A DNA stretch of 64,000 nt from Agarophyton chilense (lineage: Eukaryota > Rhodophyta > Florideophyceae > Gracilariales > Gracilariaceae), in NCBI GenBank assembly GCA_030374765.1, contig JARGXX010000018.1:62001-126000 (forward strand). The letters are read 5' to 3'. A program made the position numbers and the translations under genes. The notes beneath the pieces were generated by a model. That model did not search any database. It was not told the DNA's origin and saw nothing but the letters and a program-made list of their open reading frames with translations. Below are positions 33,440 through 43,569 of this stretch, in pieces. Every line of letters starts with the position of its first letter. Position 1 is the stretch's first letter.

Positions 33440-35112
33440 TCACGAAGGGTTGTTGGCCATCCTGGCATGGAGTTGAGCAAGGCTCGTCACCCCGTAGGCC
33501 TTGAGGGCATCCAGTAAAGCTGCAGCGGAGTTCTCTTTTGTAAGCTCACTTGGCAGTGTGGGCACCAATCCAAGTTTTGGCCGTTTAACCAACGATTGGT
33601 CGACCATGTCGACATCCTTCGGTTCGGAGGCTAGCTTCGCTAGTTGTTGGCGACGCCATTTTGCAAGGCGTACCGAGTTCGTCGAGTTCGACGAGGTAGA
33701 TACACGGCCTACAGAGAGAGGAGCGATGAAGTCCGCCCGCGGATTCTCCACAACGAGGTTGCCTCCTTTGTCATGGATGACTAGGTATTGTTCTGGAATG
33801 TCCAGAGCCCAAAGGATTGGGTTGAAGACAACCCAATCATAGCCACGATGCACCGGAGTTGCTCCATCGTTGTGGGCAGGGCGCATTGCGCCACACATTC
33901 GGACGCGTGGCGTCGCAGGGAAGTCAGGAAACACCACTTCTTTTGGAAGAGAAGACCACCAGGTCTTGTCGATAATTTCGAGTAGAGTCTCCAGACTCTT
34001 CGCTTCGGCGTTGCGTCGCTCGTCATCAGCCAGATCGGGCTCGACGCCAGTGAGATTAAGATCTCTTATGTCCTTGCGTACCGGTGGAGGGATCCACCAT
34101 AAGCGACACGCGCGGGCCTCATAGATGAGATGGCGTGCCACCGAGCAGGCTCATTCAGTGCGGAGCACTGTTTGGTATCCAAGATACGTGGTGAAGTATG
34201 AGCCACGGTAGACGACTACCGGCGGAATTTCGTTGAAGAACCCGTAGGGGACTTCAACTTCCTCCCACCACGATGGCAAAGGCCATGATATGTCGCGGAT
34301 GACATCTTTCTGGAAGCAGTCGACCTCGACTTGGTGGTAGGCTACCAGAACCTGGTACTTATGTCGGCGCATGCGCTCGAATTGTCGCCAAGAATGTGGC
34401 GTGTACGTCATGATTTGGTCGAGCCAAGCGTCCATCGGAGGTAGTAACCTTGCGACAAAGTCGCCTGACGCATGGTGCCTACAGGGGTCGAGGACCCAAT
34501 TGGCTCCGTTGTCACGGATGACCGTCGGAGGCAGCACGCGGAGTATTTTCGGATTCCGTAGGATGCGCTCAATCTCCTCGGCACCCATGCCGTTGTGGAC
34601 TTCCTCGAAGGTGGTCAGCCAGGGAATCCCCTCATCATCCTCGCAGAGGTACGGGAAAGGCAAGCAAAGCTTGTGAACCAGAGGGCGGTCGTCCGCCCAC
34701 TTTCAACCCTGTTCAGGAAGCTTTCGCGTAGCGTGCTCGCTACGTACGGTTCATCCGCCGGACGTCGGTAGAACTCAATGTCTACCCGGCCGATGAAGTC
34801 ATCGGAAATTAAGCGGCGGAACGCGGCAAGACGCGCTCGTCGTTCGATTAGCAGCCGCAAGAAGTGACGGCGACCCCACACGGTCAGGTCTGATGAAGGA
34901 TGGCTAGCCATCTCTCCGAAGGTGTATGAGCGGAAGCACTCTTCGATGTCTGAGACATCTCGTAGCCATGTGGCTACTTTCGCGAGTCCTATTGGGACTT
35001 CAGGACGGGACAAGGTTGTCTCTGAGGCCCAGCGAACCCGTTGAAGCGATCGATCGAAGAGCGGTTCACGGTTGCCATCGCGGCGGCGCTTGCAGGGATC
35101 CGTTCTTATCAT
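33440..35112 (-). pseudogene. Long antisense coding region in gypsy B
   Basis: Three adjoining minus-strand ORFs (35112-34615, 34663-34151, 34141-33440) look like one gene of about 557 codons broken by one frameshift near 34.7 kb and one in-frame TGA at 34151-34153. The product is Trp/Arg-rich and globular-looking (WRQFERMRRHKYQVLVAYHQ, then PLPSWWEEVEVPYGFFNEIP). It ends in a polar tail with a basic VKRPKLG motif. It starts 105 bp from the 3' LTR and ends 254 bp past pol. There is no comparable sense ORF. I recognise no family; it resembles in layout the antisense genes reported in some retroelements. Confidence 0.6.
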
Positions 35113-35216
35113 ACTGTGCGCGGCACAGTTGAAGCAATATCAGCGATGCTGTGCTGTCTTGTGATCGGGATCACTCTTGGCTGTAGCGGGGACGCTACAA
35201 GCTGAGAAGGGGGTGA

Positions 35217-36395
35217 TGTGACGCAACGCGCCGGGCCCTTATTGAGGACAAGTAGCCACCCTCCTCCGACCTCCTTACACTAAGCAGTGACGACGCCGTA
35301 ATAGCTGGCATACTGCCAGGATGGAATACCGTGCATGGCGCTAGGTGTCATACGTGTGGCAATGGCCGGCAGCTAGTTCGTGTGGTTGGCACCATACAGT
35401 GCTCTGCACTGCTGCCTTGTAATTTTTATTTGTATTTATTAGTTGTAATCTATCGTAATGGCTAACTGCTAAGCGGCAGGCGGTACTTGAGCGCCGGGTC
35501 ACCGGGGACTAGACCGAAGTAAAGTCCAAGAGGTGAGAGACGCCTCCCAACTACTAGTTCGTGTCTTGAGACTATAGGGTTATCAGACCTTCGTTCCCAG
35601 TCGACGCCGACAAGACAGGCAGCAGTCTGATCAACTGCTGCAGAGGTATCTCTCGCGTTTTAGCCTATCGAATATTCCCCGTCCAGTCCTTGCCCTCACG
35701 GCCATCGGTAGCCGCGTGGCGCATTGCACTTTCACTCGGTCTATTGGACCGCTGGCAGTTCTACTGCCCGAGCAGATTGTAGACCCGTATCCGTTGGATA
35801 CCGAAGTGTGGATCGGGAGCCTCGGATAAGTGAGTATCACTTCCAGGTGCAGCTGGTAAAGCCAGGCAGGCGCATTCGTCTGGGCGCTGGTTCAATCCCA
35901 GGGCTTGCCCTGCTTTGTTATCGTCACCCGTTGGGTGTGAGTGATTACCACTTTGTGGCGCCAGTCGGCATAGCCAAGCAGACGCTCTCGTCTGAGCGCT
36001 GGTACAATCTCAGGGCTTGCCCTGCTTTGTTATCGCCATTCGTTGGGTGAAGTGGTTGGTGCGTCGTTGCCGACGCTAAGGTCGTGGCGCTCGTCCGGGC
36101 TCTGGTACAATCCCGGGGCTCGCCCCGGCTACTCGTCATACGCGGCGTATATCCAGGCCGATCACTTCGGTTCGTGTCGGATCGACACCACTCCGAGCAC
36201 GTCTTCCGGACGCCAAGAGCTCCTGTGGAACGATAGGAGTCTGTGTCTAGTCGACACTCCTCGCCTGTGAGACGACGCCTCTCTTGAGTCGTTGCGGACT
36301 CTAGGGCCAGATAGCCGACCCCGGCTTTCCAGGCTCTGCCTGTGCGTAGCTCTCGCCGGCCGCGGCTGGTCTCCCGAGTAGCGCATTGCGTTACA
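35217..36395 (+). repeat. 3' LTR of gypsy B
   Basis: 1179 bp, same ends as the 5' LTR, preceded by the purine tract GAGAAGGGGGTGA and followed by the duplicated site GGATG. The three hairpin modules are conserved. Confidence 0.93.
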
Positions 36396-39300
36396 GGATG
36401 ATTCGAACAGAAATTCATCACATTTTCTAATGGCCGAACAGAACGTAAATAAATCATCTGGAACTCGGTATATGGACTCTGGGGCATCATTTAACATGAC
36501 AAACGACGAAAAATGGTTTACGGAAGGAACAGTCAAGAATATCAACTCTATAAGTATACGACTTGGAGATGGATCAAGCGTATTTTCCAACGCAGAAGGA
36601 GATCTTTCGATGGACATTTTTATTTATGGAAAGAAAAGCACTATTTCAGTTCATAATGTGCTTTATATTTCTGAAATCGCAATGAATATTATTTCTATTG
36701 GACAAATTGACGAACGTGGTCTCTCAGTTGAATTCAAAAATGGATGGTGCTAGGTAGTGTTAAAAAACACAAATGAAACTCTGCTTCAAGAATGGAAAGA
36801 AAACTAAACATACAGTTTCAGAAGCATGAGGAAACACAGAGAAAACATTATGTGAATACCGCAAAATATCAAATGACTATGAACAGTGACACGCCAGATT
36901 GGGACACGCTGGGGAAACAGTTTTAAAACAAATTGTTTCAGAGAAAGCAGAAACCGGAATCCCTGAAGCTCTAAAGGACAAAATTAGTGACACATGCAAA
37001 GATTGCGTTATTGAAAGAATGGATTCAAAATCGTTTAAACCACTGGGAAAATATCACTGCAAAGACAAGCTAGAGCTGATCCGTACGAATCTTTTTGGAT
37101 CAATGAGCACGGAATCGAAAGCAGGAAAATTTTATTTTATAACATTCACGGATGACTACACCAGAAAAACATTTGTCTATTTTATGAAAAGCAAAGGTGA
37201 AACCACAGCAAAAATTACGGATTTCGTGACGATGATCGAGAAAGAAACAGACATCTCTGTGAAACGGATTCGGAGCGACAGAGGTGGTGAGTATATTTCT
37301 GAAAAACTTCAGACATTTTTAAAGAGGAAAGGAATTATTCAAGAGCTAACAGCAGCTCATCAGCCACAACAAAATGGAATTGCCGAGAGAATTAATCGAA
37401 CCCTATGTGGAAAAGCTCGATGCATGCTGTACTATTAAGGTTTACCTAAACTATTTTGGGCAGAAACAGTTCAAACTGCAAATGCGTTAAGAAACTTTAT
37501 GCCAACGAAAATTCTCGGAGACATGAGTCCTTTTGAAAAATGGTCTGGAAGCAAACCAAACATTTTTCATTTTCGCGTTTCTGGATGCAAAGAGTTTGTT
37601 TTAATTCCAAAAGACAATAGAAGGAAGTGGGATCCAAAGGCCAAACTATGTACTTTTCTTGGATAATAAGGGAAGAATTACCGAATCATGGATGCTAAGA
37701 CAAAGAGACTTGTCGTGAGTGCGAACGCTAAATTTCAAGATATACCGGATACAAGGAATTTTGAGATTGAAGTAAGAACGGAAAAATATATTTAGAATCA
37801 GGAAGAAACACATCCAATATTATCGGAAAATATTCAAGAACAACATGACGTTCACGAAGACAATGAAAAAATATTGACGCGGTTCCCAGAAGTTCAGAAA
37901 GAATCAGAACACGGCCTACATGTCTAACTTACGAACATGCTGATGAAAATGAGGGGACTTCACAAGGAGCAGCAATGATTCTGTCTAATGAGACAGAATC
38001 GAAAACATACAATGATGCAATAACAGGATCGGACAAAAACAATTGGAAGATCGCAATGGAAAAAGAAACGACTTCTTTACAGGAAAACCAAACATGGAAA
38101 CTTGTTTAAGTCTCACCGAAAATGAGAATATTTCCTCCAGGATTGGTATATAAAGTCAAGCAGAAATCTGGAAATCAAGACAGAATACTCAAAGCTCGGC
38201 TGGTATGCAGAGGGTATCAACAAGAATACGGACTTGACTATTTCGAGACATACGCACCTGTTGTGAGAATGGAATTTCTTCGGACCATGCTAGCAGTTGC
38301 ATTATAAACCAAAATGCACATATGTCAAATGGATGGGAAGACTGCTCTCTTAAATGGAATAATTGAGGAAGAACTCTACATGTACCAACCTGAAGGTTAT
38401 ATTGATGCAGAAAATCCAACTCACGTATGCAAACTTGAGAAATCAATTTATGGACTGAATCAGGCACCAAAAGCATGGTAAAAGGTAATTAGCAAAGTAT
38501 TGGACAATATGAACTTTGAGAGATCCCATGGCGACAGAGGGATCTTTATTGGAAATATTCACAGCAACATTATCTATATTGCACTATATGTAGATGATTT
38601 GGTGATGGCATGCTGTGATAAGGGTATTCTGGATATGGTTAAAAATCAACTTAGCTCAACATTCAAAATGAAAGACCTAGGAAAAATTCATCATGTTTTG
38701 GGAATTGAAATTGATTGCAGCCGAGAGGAAGGACATATGAAACTTGCAAAAACAAATTATACTAGAACGATTTTGAATCGATTCAATATCGAGTTGTGCA
38801 AATAATTTAATACGCCCATGGAAACAAATATAATTCTTCGAAAGAAAGATAATAAGGAAATGAATATTGAAAACATCCCGTACACAGAACTTCTCGGCTC
38901 CTTGATGTAATTGATGCTGGGAACAAAACCAGACTTGGCTTTTGCTATTGAGGTACTCAGCCAGTTTTTTGAAAATCATTCGATGGAGCATTGGAAAGCC
39001 TGCAAACGAATGTTGAGGTATGTCCAGGAAACCAAGGATTCCTTCTTGCTGTATACAAGAGATGAAACACCCAAATTAGCATTATACAGTGATGCAAGTT
39101 GGGGAAATACAGAAGAACGAAAATCTATCTCTGGATTTAGGACTTACTACGGAAAATGCCTTATATCATGGAGCAGCAAAATCAGAATACTGTTGCTCCG
39201 TCATTCACTGAAGCCGAACTAATAGCTCTATCTGAGACTGTGAAAGAAGGACAAGGAATTTAAAAAATATTGTATTACTTGGCATATGAAATTATCACCC

Positions 39301-39545
39301 ATTTCAAAATCTTTGTTGACAATTGGTCTACGATTGCTATATCTAAAAAGGAAGGCATTCATGGAAAGACCAAACATATATCTATAAGTTTTTTTTATGT
39401 TCAAAAATGCATGACGAATGGAGAGCTGGTTCTTGAGTACTGTCGAACAGAAGACAGGGCAGCTGATATTTTTACGAAGTCACTGAACAGAATCAAGCAC
39501 TGGAATTTCATGAATATGCTTGGGTTAAGGCAGTTATCAAGTTGA
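36396..39545 (+). pseudogene. Copia C protease, integrase, RT, RNase H remains
   Basis: Consecutive open pieces are as follows. 36401-36753: protease with MDSGASFNMTN near 36475. 36899-37438: integrase zinc region (CKDCVIE), core D near LIRTNLFGS (altered), D (IRSDRGGEY) and E (GIAERIN). 38122-38307: RT start (KARLVCRGYQQEYGLDY). 38500-38805: RT with YVDDLVM near 38587. 38911-39222 and 39270-39545: RNase H (LYSDASWGN; TKHISI; RAADIFTKSL). Stops such as TAG and TAA interrupt the frame many times, with some frame changes. A purine tract (GAGGGAGGG, 39544-39552) precedes the 3' LTR. Confidence 0.87.
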
Positions 39546-39552
39546 GGGAGGG

Positions 39553-39630
39553 TGTTGTAGAAACCCCTAGAAGGTCTTAAGGAAACAACTAGAAACTCCT
39601 CTATGAATTAGAATTGTGTAGATGCATATA
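39553..39630 (+). repeat. Truncated 3' LTR of copia C
   Basis: TGTTGTAGAAACCCCTAG and following bases match the start of the LTR at 15311 for about 70-80 bp, then similarity stops. The rest of the LTR was not found to the right. Confidence 0.75.
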
Positions 39631-40166
39631 GCAACTCGAGCTGTAATTGACCGGGTTGTTTTCCTCTTTCCAAGTATTTATAGGGCAGGCGCGACCGTGG
39701 AATTGCGTTGAGGAGGGCACGTTTGATAGGCCACCCAATAAGCCCACCTCTTGAAACAATTGGTAAGGGTGAAGCCAAGGAAAGAAAGTAGTTCCGCGGG
39801 CTCAAATATCTCTCTATTATCGCACTGTTGGAGTGCTGATATCTGAGCGGGTCTTTGACGTCACACTGTTTGACCAGGGAGATATCAAATAGTGCCAGTG
39901 CAATAAACAGGTTTTCGATGTATCTCATAGGTTTACACATCCAGACACTTACTGGTACTGTAGTTATACTATCTGCACAACGCATCTGCCCAACGTATCT
40001 GCCCAACACATCTGCACGTACTGTGACCCGTCGAAGAGCTCTCTTAATTCTGAAGGGCACTGTAAGCTACTGGCAGCCAACGCGCGTCTTTCCTTTTAGT
40101 GCACCGCTGTACTGTAGGACTGTTGGAGTGTTATCTATTCTACGAGATACGAAGATATCTGTCATA
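39631..40166. other. No gene; short tandem repeat
   Basis: Unassigned sequence between the truncated LTR and the pogo-like element. It contains a 13-bp tandem repeat, ATCTGCCCAACGY with variants, nearly four copies at 39971-40020. Confidence 0.5.
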
Positions 40167-42178
40167 CAGTGTTCCCCCGCACATATCATCCCTCGCTGGA
40201 AGCATACCGCCGCAGGCAGCATACTTTTGCATGCAACCGTCAAAAAAGGGACCAATGTGAGCCGGAAACGTGATGTAATGCATAACGCCTACAATCATAC
40301 CGTGCCGGGGTAAAAACCTGTTGTCTATTATATTTTTGAATGTATTACCCCGCCAGATGCATAAAAATTCAAATCTGAAGCTATCCGTCCTCGTCTCTGG
40401 TTTGAAATTTAAATTTAAACGTTGAATAATGCATCAGAAAGAACATCGTCTCTACCATTCCAAACTCACCACGCAATGGCTACACACCCAACACCGCCCT
40501 CCTACATCCTTTCACGCCACAGCGTCGTAGAATGGGCCAGCCACTTACTGTGTTGCAGAAACATCGCATCATTGCTTAACATAACCGTCAACGCGCCCTG
40601 AAAGAACCGAGCACACAGCGTGTGCTGGCCTATTGGGCCAAAACCACTTTCCGCCTCCAATAAGCACCCGACCAGTCCACCATATCTCGGCTATTGTCAG
40701 CCAAATCCGAGTTTTTCAACCTGCCACCAACAGCCAGCCCAAGGTTCAAAAGCCGTCGGACTCCCGCTGCGCCGCGACTTGAAGCAGCACTTTATTCTTG
40801 ATTATCCGATCGCGTCCCCAATAAGGTGCAGATATACGATGTTATTCTACGCTTCCAAGCCAAAAAGCTTCAAAAAGAAGCCAATAAACATTTACCTTCC
40901 GATTAGCAGCTTAATCTCGAGTTTTCAAATGGATGGCTCAACCGTTTTCAGAGAAAACACATCATCAAATTCGTCGTGTACATGGGGAGGCCATGAGCGC
41001 GGATGAATCGGGGCTCATCAACGCCTTGCCAGAAATCAAAGCAAAGGTTGCTGAATTTGGGCCGAGGAATGTATGGAGTGCTGATGATTTCAGTCTGTTC
41101 TTTTGACAACCGCCGAGCTGGCCCTTATAACAAAAACCTCCGTCGGGTTTTAAGAAAGACAAAACCCGTATCAATGTCTAAACATGCTGTAATTCTGATG
41201 GGTCTGAAAAGTTTTCGTTGATGATGATCAGAAACGCGGTTTGTCTGCGTCTCTTTCGCCGCAAGTACTTGCATGAGATTGGCTTTGATTATCATTCCAA
41301 CAAGAAGGCATGGATGAAGCAGGAGTTCTTCTTTGCTTAGCTGGGCGGTCTGGGTGCCTACGTGCGTCGCACACCGAATCGTAAAATTGTGTTGTTCATT
41401 GAAAACTGTTGGGCACACAATTCGCATGGCATGCTCTCTGAACTGTCAAATGTTGAAGTTTATGTTGTTCCTCCGAACACTACAAATCGAGTGGAGCCTT
41501 TTAACGCGGGGATAATCGGCAGTGAAGGCAGAGTACCGTCGGCGACAACTTTTTCGTGTGTTTGACAAAATAGACGCGGGGAAGAAGTCAATTTACCACA
41601 TTGATATACTGACAGCAATGCGTTCTATAACTAAAAAGTGGGAAGGTTTGGCGGTGTCTTCAATTTTAAACTGTTTTAGGCATTGCTTGGAACAAAATGT
41701 TCTGGATAATGGAGATCACAAAAATGATGTACAGAGTAGTGTACACGAGTAAATCTTCAGAGATTTTAATGAACTTTTTGTAAGATTTACTAGGGTGGGC
41801 ATAGAAAATTGCTGAAACCGGTGAAGGAGAATGAAGTTACTGAGGCTGTTTCTTTGAAGCATCAGGCAGCTTTTGTTGTAGGTATTGATTGCTGGAATAA
41901 AGATGCGACAGAGGATGAGAAAGAAGAGGAGCGTTATAGTGCAAGTGATGAGCTGTAAGCTATTACGATAGCAATATCTACAATGGAGCACTTGGGCACA
42001 ATGAATAAAGCCATAGAAAGGGCACTGAGCGCCTGCCAGAGGGCATTGAGGTTTGAAAAAGACGCCTCGCTCCGTCAGGCGACAATTGTAGACCACTTCA
42101 GAAGCCGTAAACAATTCCCCCACTGCGAGCATACGGAATAAGTTGACCACGTGGTATGCTATGTGCGGGGGAACAATG
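40167..42178 (+). mobile_element. pogo/Tigger-like DNA transposon
   Basis: This 2012-bp element has 23-bp terminal inverted repeats (40167-40189 and 42156-42178, 21 of 23 matching, outer bases CAGTG/CATTG then TTCCCCCGCACATA) and flanking TA at 40165-40166 and 42179-42180, the duplication made by Tc1/mariner/pogo transposases. The broken transposase nearly fills it. Ends were found from the inverted repeats, independently of the coding match. Confidence 0.88.
40532..42141 (+). pseudogene. pogo/Tigger-type DDE transposase, broken
   Basis: The first part (from ATG 40532, one frame with a few stops) has the CENP-B-like DNA-binding fold pattern (PSTQRVLAYWAKTTFRL, then STISRLL). A second region follows near 40930 (HGEAMSADESG). 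The DDE domain starts with NVWSADDF (first Asp kept). The block FDYHSNKKAWM comes next, then FIENCWAHN, where the usual catalytic DN is EN. NTTNRVEPFNAGII has Asn where the third catalytic Asp is expected. The C-terminus (near 42076-42099, QATIVDHF) resembles the PCNA-binding box known in pogo transposase. Stops, frame changes and lost catalytic residues make it inactive. Confidence 0.85.
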
Positions 42179-42180
42179 TA

Positions 42181-42551
42181 CTCTATTTGTAACTTCTATG
42201 TAGGATTACACTTACTGTAATCCTGTCATATCAAGGCCAGTACGTCTGCTTACACTACCGCCGTCGCAGCTCCACTGTGCGCTGTGTGCAGTTCGTAGTT
42301 GCAGTTTTAATGTGTTACCCCTCGCCCATCTGGGAAGGCGGGGGTAAGGGGAACAGAAGTAAACGCTAGACCACACGGTCGTGTTCGCTTCTAACTAAGT
42401 CGCTGCGTGGTCTCTCCTATCGCCTTCGCTCTCATCTTTCAGTCTCTACGCCAGGCTCGTCCTTCGCTGTAGCTTGGTCTGCAGTCAGCCTGACGTGCCC
42501 GCAGTGTCCAGCGACAGTATCTGAATCGACTTGTTGGGTTTCTTTTGTAAG
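42181..42551. other. No gene seen
   Basis: Short spacer between the pogo-like element and gypsy D, presumably host DNA that received both insertions. Confidence 0.5.
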
Positions 42552-42556
42552 TGAAG

Positions 42557-43150
42557 TGTGAACGTCATGTCCGTAGATCAGGAAAGGACACAACGCGGGT
42601 GGCAACAACCCAAGGGGACACAAGTAAATAGTAATGCTCTCGAGAGTACCAGCCCTACAGAGGGCAGAAATAGTGTGTCAAAAACGCGGCAAGAGAAGAA
42701 ACAAATGCAATTGATAGGTAGAACGTGAACCCAAATAGATGACGACAAGGTGGCAGGCAAAAACAAAGATATAAAATTGATACGAGGATAGAAAAGGTAA
42801 AGGCCTACGCCACAGGTTGAAACTTTTATTGATGAGGTGGGGTGAGTCGAGGTGACATGACCAGAGTTGGTCGGAGCCGACCGGAGCCCGCCTTTTATAG
42901 ACGATTTTCCGGCCGGCCGGCGCGCGAATTCGCGCGCCGCCCGATACACGACTATGTTCTGGAACTTTATCGACGCAGAACGCACTTGCGTTGCGCAACA
43001 AGCGTGCGGTATCTAATAATTTGTATTTCTACTCTGAAATAAACAGATTATTTCTTTATATCCATCCTTCCATTCAGCCTACGTGCAACGCGCTTTAATT
43101 TGCCAGCGATGTTGCACGTGCCACGCACCCGCGCCAAAACCGCCACCACA
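42557..43150 (-). repeat. 3' LTR of gypsy D
   Basis: 594 bp. On the minus strand it begins TGTGGTGGCGG and ends GACGTTCACA, with a purine tract (CCGGGGGTG) just before it. A minus-strand TATA box (TATAAAA, 42893-42899) is flanked upstream by a perfect 20-bp palindrome (42919-42938, centre GAATTC) and CCGGCCGGCCGG, and downstream by GGTCGGAGCCGACC (42869-42882). Confidence 0.93.
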
Positions 43151-43161
43151 CACCCCCGGAC

Positions 43162-43569
43162 TCAGCGGTCGCTACGCCGGGCGATCGGCATTTGTGCGTC
43201 AGAGGCCGATCCCGGGTCGTGCTCCATGAGAAACATGAAAGGGATTTCCATACGGTCGATATGAGGAGTGTAGGCGATCCTGGACACCGGAACACGAGGG
43301 ATCAGAAATATCTTCGTTTCTTCTAGATACAACTGAGAATCGGGGAGGTGCCCATACTGCGCGACTGCATAATGGTACAGAAATACCGTAAAGCGGATGT
43401 CTAAAACGGTTCCTATTCCGGGGTGGACCCTGTCAGCCATTTCCATAGGAAGATTTCCATGAGAGCCAATGAGGTACGGCCCATATATCCTGAACAGTGC
43501 GACGTATAGATGGAACAGATTCCAAACGACTCTCTCTAACTGAGGTGGTGGGAGACCAAGTGGAGCCAT
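43162..43569 (-). CDS. Extra ORF after pol in gypsy D
   Basis: 136 codons, open, in the same frame as the integrase and joined to it stop-to-start: the pol stop TGA (43572-43570) is followed at once by ATG (43569). It ends 12 bp before the 3' LTR. The first half is hydrophobic/aromatic (RVVWNLFHLYVALFRIYGPYL), and the second half is mixed, with a basic end. I recognise no family. It may be reached by reinitiation or stop readthrough, or it may be a C-terminal pol extension cut by a stop. Confidence 0.5.
   Translation of the reverse strand: MAPLGLPPPQLERVVWNLFHLYVALFRIYGPYLIGSHGNLPMEMADRVHPGIGTVLDIRFTVFLYHYAVAQYGHLPDSQLYLEETKIFLIPRVPVSRIAYTPHIDRMEIPFMFLMEHDPGSASDAQMPIARRSDR

Larger units (their letters stand above)
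25593..36395 (+). mobile_element. Ty3/gypsy chromovirus B, full length
   Basis: This 10803-bp element has two LTRs of exactly 1179 bp, about 97-98% identical by eye, and a duplicated site GGATG at 25588-25592 and 36396-36400. A primer site, intact gag, lightly broken pol with chromodomain and a long antisense coding region lie between them. Together with few stops, this makes B younger than gypsy A. It sits between gag and protease of copia element C. Confidence 0.95.
15311..39630 (+). mobile_element. Old copia element C, split by gypsy A and gypsy B
   Basis: The parts of one plus-strand Ty1/copia element lie in order around two later insertions: 5' LTR and primer site (15311-15710), leader and gag (24513-25592), protease to RNase H (36396-39545), and the start of the 3' LTR (39553 to about 39630). 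The gag frame at 25592 continues directly at 36401 once element B and one copy of its duplicated site are discounted, which shows the two halves are one gene. The element is AT-rich, unlike the GC-richer gypsy insertions, and full of stops. The 3' LTR is truncated after about 78 bp. Confidence 0.85.

Noticed and set aside
39971-40020. CRISPR-like or regulatory array
   Set aside because: Four short degenerate tandem copies without spacers in a eukaryotic window; a plain microrepeat.
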